A stretch of 9,794 bases of DNA from Nitrososphaerota archaeon (lineage in GTDB: Archaea > Thermoproteota > Nitrososphaeria > Nitrososphaerales > JAGGXQ01), in contig JAGGXQ010000105.1 in assembly GCA_021162925.1 (NCBI GenBank), positions 1 through 9,794 on the forward strand, written 5' to 3'. Position 1 is the stretch's first letter, and the number at the start of each line of letters is the position of its first letter. A program made the translations under genes and the position numbers. A model generated the notes under the pieces. The model did not search any database and had not been told where the DNA came from. It worked only from the letters and a program-made list of their open reading frames with translations. Positions 1 through 5,808 of this stretch are shown here, piece by piece.

Positions 1-344
1 AGCCCTACCGCCCTATAGGCCTTCGGCATCCCCATCGCCCTCGCGAGCTGGCCGTAGCTCCTGGTCTCCCCGTAGGGTATCTTGGATATCTCCCTCCAGA
101 CCTTGAGCTGGAAATCGCTACCCTTCAGGTCGAGCTTGATGTCGAATTTCCTCCTGCTCCCGCCGAAGTACTCCTCGAGCTCCTTCAGGACGGGCTCAGC
201 TCCCTCGTCGTCCCTCTTCGCTTCGGGGTGGAGCTTCAGGAACTCCCTCAAGTACCGCCCATCCCCCAGGTAAGAGACGCCCCTCTCCGAGTACCCTATG
301 AAGAGCGTCCCTATGGGGCTATCGAACCTCGAATACCTGTACAA
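1..344 (-). CDS. ogt: Methylated-DNA--protein-cysteine methyltransferase (partial, C-terminus outside window)
   Basis: This partial gene gives about 114 residues before the window edge. Members of the family transfer an alkyl group from O6-alkylguanine in DNA to their own cysteine, a suicidal repair reaction. The translation shows the small N-terminal domain (FDSPIGTLFIG near residues 7-17) followed by the start of the DNA-binding domain with FQLKVWREISKIPYGETRSY and then GQLARAMGMPKAYRAVG, which is highly diagnostic. The active-site PCHR motif would lie beyond position 1 and cannot be checked. No ATG or GTG is in frame near the N-terminus, so I chose TTG at 344-342. It lies 25-32 bp downstream of a minus-strand TATA-like box (369-376), which fits a leaderless mRNA. 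The gene is divergent from the HD phosphohydrolase at 384. Confidence 0.9.
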   Translation of the reverse strand, partial: MYRYSRFDSPIGTLFIGYSERGVSYLGDGRYLREFLKLHPEAKRDDEGAEPVLKELEEYFGGSRRKFDIKLDLKGSDFQLKVWREISKIPYGETRSYGQLARAMGMPKAYRAVG

Positions 345-351
345 CCTACGC

Positions 352-359
352 CTTAAATA
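352..359 (+). promoter_or_regulatory. TATA-like box for the HD phosphohydrolase gene
   Basis: CTTAAATA lies 25-32 bp upstream of the ATG at 384, the expected distance of an archaeal TATA box from a transcription start. Transcription would start at or just before the ATG, giving a leaderless mRNA. No Shine-Dalgarno motif precedes the ATG, which agrees with this. Confidence 0.6.
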
Positions 360-368
360 ACCAGGGCG

Positions 369-376
369 ATAAAAAA
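369..376 (-). promoter_or_regulatory. TATA-like box for ogt
   Basis: Read on the minus strand this is TTTTTTAT, 25-32 bp upstream of the TTG at 344. It supports that unusual start and a leaderless ogt transcript. It lies inside the 39-bp gap shared with the plus-strand HD gene, between that gene's own TATA box and its start. Confidence 0.5.
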
Positions 377-383
377 GGATTGG

Positions 384-1640
384 ATGATCGCGGCGGAGAT
401 CAGGGACCCGATTCACGGATACATCTACCTCGACGAGGTTCAGAGGGACGTCGTAGACACGCCGACCTTCCAGAGGCTCAGGAGGATAAAGCAGCTCGCC
501 GGGGCCTACTTGGTGTACCCCGGGGCCCATCACACTAGGTTCGAGCACTCGATAGGGGCCATGTACCTATCCGGCTTGATAGCGGACGAGCTCATCGAGA
601 AGGGATACATGGACCCGACCTTAAAGGAGGAGCTCACGCTCTCCCTCCTGCTCCACGACATAGGGCACGGCCCCTTCTCTCACGTGATGGAGGAGGTCAT
701 GGCTGAAAAGGGGGTAAAGCACGAAGACCTGACGAGGAGGATAGTCAGGGAGACCGAGGTGGCCGACGTCCTGAGGGGCTACGGCTTCGATGAGAAGAGG
801 GTCGCGGATCTGGCGGTCGGCCTTTCTAACGCCCATCCGAACTTCATGAACGAAGTGGTGAGCGGTAGCCTGAGCGCCGATCTGATGGACTACCTGCCCA
901 GGGACTCTTACTTCGCCGGGGTGGAATACGGAAAGGTCGACACCAGGAGGATAATGAGCTCTCTGGAGGTCGTGAACGGCTCCCTGGCTTTGGACAGCAA
1001 CTCCCTCTACGCGTTCGAGGCCCTCCTCCTCGCCAGGTACGAGATGTTCAGGGCCGTTTACTTCCACAGGACCGTTAGGGCCGGGGAGATAATGATGGTC
1101 AAGGCGATGGAGCTCGCGGACGAAGAGCTCGGGCTCACCGATACGAGGGACATTCAGAGGTATCTCACGCTCACCGACGATCACGTTCTGCGCATGCTGA
1201 GCGAGCTCGAGCCCAGGACTCATGCCCTGAAGAGGGCGAGGGAGCTCGCCTTTAACTACAAGAACCGGAGGTTGCTGAAGTGCGTCTTCGAGAAGCTCAT
1301 CCAGAGGAAGGAGGGATCGGACATGGAGTTGCTCTCGAGCAAGGATGTAAGGGCCGAGATCGAAAGGGAGATAGCCACAAAGGCCAAGGTCGACCCCGAA
1401 TCGGTCTTCTTGGACGTCCCTACCGCCCCATCGATACCCCTCTCGTCCACAAAGGAGACCTTCTCTTCTTTGACGATGATATTCCGCTCCCCTCTGAAGA
1501 GGGAGGAGCGGGTCATAAGGGTCGAGGAGATGCCCTTGGTGAGCGCGATAAGGGGCTATCTGGACGTGGTCAGGGTCTACACGACGAAGGAGCACAGGAT
1601 CGAGGTGGAGGAGGCGGCCAGGAGCGTCCTAGGGCGGTAG
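384..1640 (+). CDS. HD-domain phosphohydrolase, SAMHD1/dGTPase-like (COG1078 type)
   Basis: A 418-residue cytoplasmic metal-dependent phosphohydrolase of the family containing dGTPases and SAMHD1. It probably hydrolyses nucleoside triphosphates, perhaps dNTPs; the substrate is inferred. The N-terminus IRDPIHGYIYLD (6-17) is typical of the family. Metal-site residues are visible: R52 and H55 in HHTRFEHS, the H91-D92 pair in LLHDIGHGPFSH, and D166 in SADLMDYLPRD. Y170 and D174 align with SAMHD1 Y315 and D319, but L167 stands where SAMHD1 has K312, a phosphate-contacting lysine. The C-terminal third (about 290-418) is less recognisable. The ATG is supported by the TATA box at 352-359. The last codons, including TAG, overlap the terminal helix of the convergent SRP RNA. 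Confidence 0.93.
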   Translation: MIAAEIRDPIHGYIYLDEVQRDVVDTPTFQRLRRIKQLAGAYLVYPGAHHTRFEHSIGAMYLSGLIADELIEKGYMDPTLKEELTLSLLLHDIGHGPFSHVMEEVMAEKGVKHEDLTRRIVRETEVADVLRGYGFDEKRVADLAVGLSNAHPNFMNEVVSGSLSADLMDYLPRDSYFAGVEYGKVDTRRIMSSLEVVNGSLALDSNSLYAFEALLLARYEMFRAVYFHRTVRAGEIMMVKAMELADEELGLTDTRDIQRYLTLTDDHVLRMLSELEPRTHALKRARELAFNYKNRRLLKCVFEKLIQRKEGSDMELLSSKDVRAEIEREIATKAKVDPESVFLDVPTAPSIPLSSTKETFSSLTMIFRSPLKREERVIRVEEMPLVSAIRGYLDVVRVYTTKEHRIEVEEAARSVLGR

Positions 1641-1946
1641 CCCCGGCGGGGTTCACACGGCTTGAAGCCCCCTTCTCCGACCCGATCCGTCCGCCACGTT
1701 GGCGCTACAGCGTAGCCGCCCCGCCTTACGGCCGCTCCCTCCCGGGCCTAACCGGGTTCGGCGGTCGAGGGCATCACCTTCCCTTCGGAAGGCCGTCCCC
1801 TTGCGGCCACCCGTAGCGGCGCGGCTTCATCCATCACGGGCCGGCGGGTATGCCCCAACCCGTGCTTTAGCCGCCGGTTACTGGCCCCGGCGTATAGCCG
1901 ATCTCCGGAACGGGGGACGGCTAGCCCCCCGGCCCTCCCTACCGCC
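1633..1946 (-). ncRNA. Archaeal signal recognition particle RNA (7S RNA)
   Basis: This is the RNA scaffold of SRP, which with SRP54 and SRP19 directs ribosomes making secreted and membrane proteins to the translocon. Evidence on the minus strand: the ends pair perfectly (GGCGGTAG at 1946-1939 with CTACCGCC at 1640-1633). An Alu-type hairpin GGGGG/CCCCC (about 1930-1926 with 1916-1912) is followed by the conserved ACGCCGGGGCC segment. Long helix 5 includes 8 bp between 1844-1837 and 1684-1677. Helix 6 is the perfect hairpin CCTTCC-GAAG-GGAAGG (1792-1777) with a GNAR loop, as expected for SRP19 binding. Helix 8 (1753-1730) carries the SRP54-binding loop. The length of about 314 nt fits archaeal 7S RNA. 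The ends are inferred from pairing. Helix 8 departs from the usual sequence; see findings. Confidence 0.93.
1730..1753 (-). other. SRP RNA helix 8, SRP54-binding loop (variant)
   Basis: The minus-strand hairpin runs GGTTAGGCCC, GGGA, GGGAGCGGCC. Compared with the common GGTCAGG...GGAA...AGCAGCC pattern, the symmetric loop has U at 1750 and G at 1733 where C and A are usual. The other loop pairs keep their identities: A1749-C1734, G1748-G1735 and G1747-A1736. The tetraloop GGGA is still of GNRA type. Because the two loop changes are compatible with each other, this looks like a functional variant and not decay. Confidence 0.85.
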
Positions 1947-1970
1947 TTTTACCAATGGGGAAGGGGTCCG

Positions 1971-1977
1971 ATATTAA
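1971..1977 (-). promoter_or_regulatory. TATA-like box for the SRP RNA
   Basis: On the minus strand TTAATAT lies 25-31 bp upstream of position 1946, the 5' end predicted from the terminal helix. The box contains the TAA stop of the tRNA thiolase gene, so the promoter occupies the end of that gene. This suggests independent transcription of the RNA, possibly in addition to read-through from upstream. Confidence 0.6.
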
Positions 1978-2906
1978 CCTTCCTGAGGGCGGGGCTCGAC
2001 CCCCAGGCTCAAAAGCATCTTACACGCATTACATATACGGCTCGAGGACGGCATCCCGCAATAAATACAAGAATGCGTGGGCCTTTCCTCCTCGATCCCT
2101 TCCCCAAGCTTTAGCGCCGACCTGAGCATGGTGTACTTCACGCCGGGATGCCCGAACTCGAGGCGATCGAGCATCCTCCTCACCTCCCACCTTATCCCCT
2201 CCCTGGCGTAAGGGCATACCTTGTCGAAGATCGGTATCTCATTCAGGTAGGAGAAGGCGAGTATCTCCCTCTCGTAAAGTTCCGAAAAAGGCTTCACCCT
2301 CTTGATGCCGAACCCTTCGATCTTCGGCTTCAGCCACTTGAGCTTCTCCAGGTCGCCGTTCATCAGGTTTATCAAGAAGGTCTGGACCATGTCGTCTAGG
2401 TTGTGGGCCGTCGCGAGGGCGTCGAGCTTCAACTTTCTCGCTATAAGATCGAGCGCCTTCCTCCTCAAGGTGCCACATATGGAGCAGGCCGAAGCCCTCA
2501 TCCCTTTCTCGTCCCTTAACTTTATCAGCTCGTCGAGCGTGTAACCGTAGATCTCCTTGAACGAAGTTGGGTAATGCTCCACCCCCAACCCCTCGCTGAA
2601 CTCCTTCGCAAGCTTCATAGCATCCCAGCTATAACCCCTTATCCCCTCGTCTATGGTTATGGAGATCAGCCCCGATCCATGCCTCTTGGCCAATCCGTTC
2701 AGGATGTAAAGCAGGCTCAGGCTGTCCTTCCCCCCGCTGACCCCGACCCCTATCCTGTCCCCGTGCTCGAGCATTTCGTACTTCGAGATGGTCCTCTTCA
2801 CCTTTTCGACGACGCTCCTGGAGAAGCACCTCCTACAGAGGTACTCCCCCGAGTAAGGCCTGAAGTAAACCGCCTCCCTGTTGCAGAAGCTACACTTCAC
2901 GGACAA
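1974..2906 (-). CDS. ncsA: tRNA 2-thiolation enzyme, TtuA/NcsA family (TIGR00269 type)
   Basis: A PP-loop ATPase of 310 residues that adenylates a tRNA uridine C2 position and replaces the oxygen with sulfur. Features in order: N-terminal zinc ribbon C5xxC8...C24xxC27; PP-loop SGGKDS at 57-62; C141 and C144 in ACSICG plus C231 in KVCPY, the three cysteines expected to hold an iron-sulfur cluster; and a C-terminal zinc ribbon C280xxC283...C292xxC295. All key residues are present. Whether the target is U34 (NcsA/Ctu1 role) or position 54 (TtuA role, linked to heat tolerance) cannot be told from sequence, so the symbol is tentative. TTG at 2906 gives the longest reading; GTG at 2900 sits better relative to the TATA-like box at 2922-2929. 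The gene lies 15 bp downstream of pelota. Confidence 0.92.
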   Translation of the reverse strand: MSVKCSFCNREAVYFRPYSGEYLCRRCFSRSVVEKVKRTISKYEMLEHGDRIGVGVSGGKDSLSLLYILNGLAKRHGSGLISITIDEGIRGYSWDAMKLAKEFSEGLGVEHYPTSFKEIYGYTLDELIKLRDEKGMRASACSICGTLRRKALDLIARKLKLDALATAHNLDDMVQTFLINLMNGDLEKLKWLKPKIEGFGIKRVKPFSELYEREILAFSYLNEIPIFDKVCPYAREGIRWEVRRMLDRLEFGHPGVKYTMLRSALKLGEGIEEERPTHSCIYCGMPSSSRICNACKMLLSLGVEPRPQEG

Positions 2907-2921
2907 GGTTTCCCTTGACGG

Positions 2922-2929
2922 TTAAATTG
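2922..2929 (-). promoter_or_regulatory. Possible TATA-like box for the tRNA thiolase gene
   Basis: On the minus strand CAATTTAA includes the TAA stop of pelota. It lies 22-29 bp before GTG at 2900 but only 16-23 bp before TTG at 2906, which favours GTG if the promoter is real. No good Shine-Dalgarno motif precedes either start. Co-transcription with pelota remains possible. Confidence 0.35.
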
Positions 2930-3959
2930 TTTTCCGGCCTATAGGATACCTCAAAAGGGCTATGAGCCCCCCGTTCAGGGAGACCTGCTTCCCCAGGCTG
3001 GTGGATTCGTCGACCAGGTAGACCTTGCCCCCCATCCTCTCGACCCTGTCTATGAGCCCTATCAGCTCGGCCTCGCCGACCCATCTGAAGGCGCGCTCCG
3101 AGACCAGCAGGCGATCGACGCTTCCGAGCTCCGAAGCCCTGAGGACCTCTTCGAACCCCAGGGCCACGGTCTCCCCGGACTTGTAGAGCCTCCTCGAGAA
3201 CTCTTCCATCGCCTCCGCTATCTCCGCCATCCTGCAACCCTTTAAAGCCTGCCTGAACTGCCTCGAATTCACCATCAGCGATACGCCGTCCAAACCCGAA
3301 ACGTCCAGCCCCTCCAAAACCACCACGTCGTACCCGATCTTCTTCAGCCTCTTCGCGAGCTCGAGCTTCAGATCGAACGGCCCCGATACCACGACCCTGC
3401 AATCCCTGCAGAGGTCGAGCACCAGCTTTACGACCTTGTCGAGGTATTCGCCCACCGCCCCCTTGCTTCGGTACATCTTCCCTCCGATCCCGGACCTGAC
3501 CTCCTGAACCACCCGAAAGCCGCTCCCGATCAGGTATCCTATCCCGGCGCTCCTGTAATCTATCGCGACTAGGATGAGGCCCTCCTCCCTCTTCCCGAGG
3601 AGCTCGGCCTTCAGCCCTTCCTTCCTTATCCCAACCGTGTCCCCCGGGCTTATGGAGATCGAGTGGTGGCACCCCCTCTCGACCAGATCGCTCGAGCTCT
3701 CGACGACCCTCCCCAAGACCCTCAGCCTGTTCAAGGAGCCGTCGAGCTCCGCCCTCTCGACCTCCAGGGTTATCCTAACCTTCACCCGCTCCCCCCTGTC
3801 GGGCCTCTGGTACTCCCCCCTGGGCTTTATCAGCCTGGTCGTATCGGCCTTAAGGTGGCACCCCTTCTCTACGAGCCTCCTCAGGGTTATCAGGTCCTCG
3901 GGCCCTTCCGGGGTCAGGATCGCTATGCCCTTCCTCTCGTCCAAACCCCTGACTATCAA
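2922..3959 (-). CDS. pelA: mRNA surveillance protein Pelota (aDom34)
   Basis: A 345-residue eRF1 paralogue that enters the A site of stalled ribosomes and, with the GTPase aEF1A and ABCE1, promotes their dissociation. Residues 1-122 form the Sm-like N-terminal domain, with the typical EDLITLRRLVEKGCHLKADT (21-40). The central domain (about 127-250) and C-terminal domain (about 255-345) follow. As expected for Pelota, the central domain has no GGQ peptide-release motif; IGGK at 158-161 only resembles it. The start is TTG at 3959. The minus strand reads GGAGTGAT directly before it, a Shine-Dalgarno-like stretch that includes the TGA stop of dnaG. Only one base separates the two genes, so translation is very probably coupled. 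No ATG or GTG alternative was seen nearby. Confidence 0.95.
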   Translation of the reverse strand: MIVRGLDERKGIAILTPEGPEDLITLRRLVEKGCHLKADTTRLIKPRGEYQRPDRGERVKVRITLEVERAELDGSLNRLRVLGRVVESSSDLVERGCHHSISISPGDTVGIRKEGLKAELLGKREEGLILVAIDYRSAGIGYLIGSGFRVVQEVRSGIGGKMYRSKGAVGEYLDKVVKLVLDLCRDCRVVVSGPFDLKLELAKRLKKIGYDVVVLEGLDVSGLDGVSLMVNSRQFRQALKGCRMAEIAEAMEEFSRRLYKSGETVALGFEEVLRASELGSVDRLLVSERAFRWVGEAELIGLIDRVERMGGKVYLVDESTSLGKQVSLNGGLIALLRYPIGRKTI

Positions 3960-3967
3960 ATCACTCC
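3960..3967 (-). promoter_or_regulatory. Shine-Dalgarno-like site for pelota, overlapping the dnaG stop codon
   Basis: The minus strand reads GGAGTGAT immediately before the TTG at 3959, resembling the archaeal consensus GGAGGTGAT with one G missing. The TGA of dnaG (3963-3961) lies within it. The GGAG core is only 4 nt from the start codon, shorter than usual. Confidence 0.5.
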
Positions 3968-5070
3968 AAGCCGAGCCTCTTGAAGGTGGTCACGGTCATC
4001 CCCTTCTTCCATCCCTTGACCTGCCCTATCCTGTGGGCTACCAGTAGCTTGACGCCCCTCTCGGATGCTAGGTCCAGGAGCCTCTGGGTTATGATCCCGT
4101 CGAAGATCACGGAATCGGGCTCGTCGACCTCTCCGAGCGTCGGTATGAGCTCGCTTATCGGGACCCTCCTGAGCTCGTTTCCCTCCTTGTCGAGGATCAA
4201 GGCCTCTAGGGTCCCGTTCACCTTTTCGTAAGCCTCCTTGACCTTGTGCAGGGTCTTGTCGGGTAGCCCCGCCTTCTTGAACTCCCTCACGAGCCTGAGG
4301 ATCTCCGTAGGCTCCAGATCTTCGACCTCCTTCCCTTCTGGGGCCCTTATGACCCCTTCGAGCTTGACGACCTGATCCAGCTCCTTCTGGATCAGGTCCC
4401 CTCCCCTATCCCCGTCCAGGAAGGCTATGAGCTTCTTTTCTTTGCCGAGCTTGATGATCGTTTCGGGCACCTTCACCCCGTTCAGGGCTATTACGTTGTC
4501 TATCCCCGCCCTGAGCAGGTTCACCACGTCGGCCCTGCCCTCGACGACGTATATGGTATCTGACGAGAATATCCCGCTACCCGCTGGCAAGTTCTCCTTT
4601 CCGTAGCTTATCACCTTTTGCCTCTTGATCGACTCTAGGAGCTCCTGAATGGCCCTATCGCTCTCCGACTCGGCCCTGGATGCCCATTCCTTCAGTATCT
4701 CCTTGGCCCTCTCGACTATCTGCCTCTTCTTCGCGGCCCTTACGTCCTCTATGCTCACCAGCTTGAACTTGGCGTCGCACGGCCCCACCTTGTCCACGCT
4801 CTCTATCGCCGCAGCTATGAGCGCGGCGGTCGAGATGTCGGTGCTCATCGGGACTATGACCTCTCCGTAGCTTTGATCCTTCTCGGACTTCATGTTCACC
4901 TCTATCCTGCCGACCTTCCCGCCCTTCTGTAGCTCGTTGAGGTTGAGCTCGGGGCCGAAGAGCCCCTCGGTCTGGCCGAATATCGCCCCTATTATGTCAG
5001 CCCTCTCCACCACTCCTTCCACTTTGAACTTTAGCTTTACTTGATACTTCACTAAGCTCGAACTCGTCAA
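3961..5070 (-). CDS. dnaG: Archaeal DnaG-like primase / exosome subunit
   Basis: A 369-residue Toprim protein. Archaeal DnaG is a subunit of the RNA-degrading exosome, where it helps engage poly(A)-rich RNA, and shows primer-synthesis activity in vitro. The N-terminal region carries the family signature VVERADIIGAIFGQTEGLFG (20-39) and GRIEV at 54-58. The Toprim core is at about 170-250, with the catalytic glutamate E177 in YVVEGRADV and the D219xD221 metal pair in FLDGDRGGD. A C-terminal domain follows to the end. The TTG start at 5070 is supported by GGTGAT 8 nt upstream and a TATA-like box at 5110-5116. GTG at 5052 would give MKYQVKLKFK, closer to the N-terminus I recall for relatives, but has no ribosome-binding motif. 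It is the first gene of a compact run with pelota. Confidence 0.95.
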   Translation of the reverse strand: MTSSSLVKYQVKLKFKVEGVVERADIIGAIFGQTEGLFGPELNLNELQKGGKVGRIEVNMKSEKDQSYGEVIVPMSTDISTAALIAAAIESVDKVGPCDAKFKLVSIEDVRAAKKRQIVERAKEILKEWASRAESESDRAIQELLESIKRQKVISYGKENLPAGSGIFSSDTIYVVEGRADVVNLLRAGIDNVIALNGVKVPETIIKLGKEKKLIAFLDGDRGGDLIQKELDQVVKLEGVIRAPEGKEVEDLEPTEILRLVREFKKAGLPDKTLHKVKEAYEKVNGTLEALILDKEGNELRRVPISELIPTLGEVDEPDSVIFDGIITQRLLDLASERGVKLLVAHRIGQVKGWKKGMTVTTFKRLGLE

Positions 5071-5078
5071 CCCAATTC

Positions 5079-5084
5079 ATCACC
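5079..5084 (-). promoter_or_regulatory. Shine-Dalgarno site for dnaG
   Basis: GGTGAT on the minus strand matches six bases of the archaeal ribosome-binding consensus and lies 8 nt before the TTG at 5070. It decides the start in favour of TTG over the downstream GTG at 5052. Confidence 0.65.
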
Positions 5085-5109
5085 ATCGGCATGACTTTCA
5101 GAGTACTGG

Positions 5110-5116
5110 TATATAG
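5110..5116 (-). promoter_or_regulatory. TATA box for dnaG-pelota
   Basis: CTATATA on the minus strand lies 2 bp beyond the stop codon of the GT2 gene (5119). A start about 25 bp downstream would fall near 5086, just before the dnaG ribosome-binding site, giving a leader of roughly 16 nt. This is the clearest case here of a promoter-proximal gene with a short leader and an SD motif. Confidence 0.65.
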
Positions 5117-5118
5117 CT

Positions 5119-5808
5119 TTATTTGCCGAAAGATAGTTTGATCACGAATACGAGAAAGTTTAGCATGTCCCCGAGCTTCAGCTTCGACCTGCCCGCAGCC
5201 CTGCGCCCGAACTCGTAAGGGACTTCCACCACTTTGAACCCCTTTTTCTCGGCCTTGTAAATGAACTCTATCTGGTATTCGTACCCCTTGGAGCTCATCC
5301 CCTCCTCTAGGAGCCATTCGGCGACCTTCCTCCTAAAGGCCCTGAACCCCCCGGTCGCATCCTTCGTCCTGATCCCCAGCAGGGCTCTGGCGAGGGCGTT
5401 GGCCACCCAGCTCACCAGCCTCCTATGGATCGGAAGCCCGCTTGCGCTCCCCCCTCTCACGTATCTGGAGGCCACCGCCACGTCCGCATCCTTCAGGGAA
5501 TCGACGAGCTTGGGTATGAGCTCCGGTGGGTGGCTGAAGTCCGCATCCATCTGGACTATCACGTCCGCCCCGTCCTTAAGGGCAACTCCGATCCCGTCTA
5601 GGTAAGCAGACCCTATGCCCAACTTCCTCCCCCTCTCTATCAGGTGAAGGCCCTTCACGTCCATCCGCTTCACAAGCTCCGCAGTTCCATCCGGGCTCCC
5701 GTCGTCTATCACGTATATCGAATCGACCCCCGCCTTCGCTACCTCGCTTATGAGCCTCTCTATGTTATCCCTTTCGTTGTAGGTCGGTATCAGGACCGCT
5801 ACCTTCAT
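5119..5808 (-). CDS. GT2 glycosyltransferase, dolichol-phosphate mannosyltransferase (DPM1)-like
   Basis: A 229-residue family 2 glycosyltransferase likely to move a sugar from a nucleotide donor to a polyprenyl phosphate on the cytoplasmic face of the membrane. Visible motifs: PTYNERDNI (8-16), VIDDGSPDGT (33-42), the metal-binding DAD at 88-90 followed by FSHPPE, and TGGFRAFRR (152-160), all matching DPM1-like enzymes. There are no long C-terminal membrane helices; a short hydrophobic tail (about 212-225) may touch the membrane. ATG at 5808 gives the usual N-terminus MKVAVLIPTYNE. Its first 44 bases overlap the 3' end of the nucleotidyltransferase gene in another frame, and no well-placed Shine-Dalgarno motif is seen, so translation probably depends on the upstream gene. 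Sugar specificity cannot be read from sequence. Confidence 0.93.
   Translation of the reverse strand: MKVAVLIPTYNERDNIERLISEVAKAGVDSIYVIDDGSPDGTAELVKRMDVKGLHLIERGRKLGIGSAYLDGIGVALKDGADVIVQMDADFSHPPELIPKLVDSLKDADVAVASRYVRGGSASGLPIHRRLVSWVANALARALLGIRTKDATGGFRAFRRKVAEWLLEEGMSSKGYEYQIEFIYKAEKKGFKVVEVPYEFGRRAAGRSKLKLGDMLNFLVFVIKLSFGK

Noticed and set aside
82..273. Small plus-strand frame of 63 codons near the left edge
   Set aside because: It is antisense to ogt, whose protein motifs are unambiguous; the serine-rich translation is a shadow.
621..1595. Long minus-strand open frame of 324 codons opposite the HD gene
   Set aside because: It is antisense to a clearly conserved protein, its translation is proline-, glycine- and arginine-rich with no known motif, and long antisense frames are common in GC-rich purine-loaded genes.
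1640..1680. Rho-independent-like terminator for the HD gene
   Set aside because: The GC-rich CCCCGGCGGGG stem belongs to the SRP RNA ends, and no T-run follows on either strand.
1641..1977. Plus-strand frames running through the HD gene's 3' flank
   Set aside because: Their sequence is the complement of the SRP RNA, whose helices and conserved motifs explain the region; the translations are low in complexity.
3477..3488. GIGGK in Pelota as a possible GGQ-like peptide-release motif
   Set aside because: The glutamine is absent and the motif sits where Pelota proteins normally have a PGK-like loop; Pelota is not expected to hydrolyse peptidyl-tRNA.
5078..5084. GTGATGA resembling a box C of a C/D guide RNA
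   Set aside because: No CTGA box D at a suitable distance was found; the sequence is explained by the dnaG ribosome-binding site.
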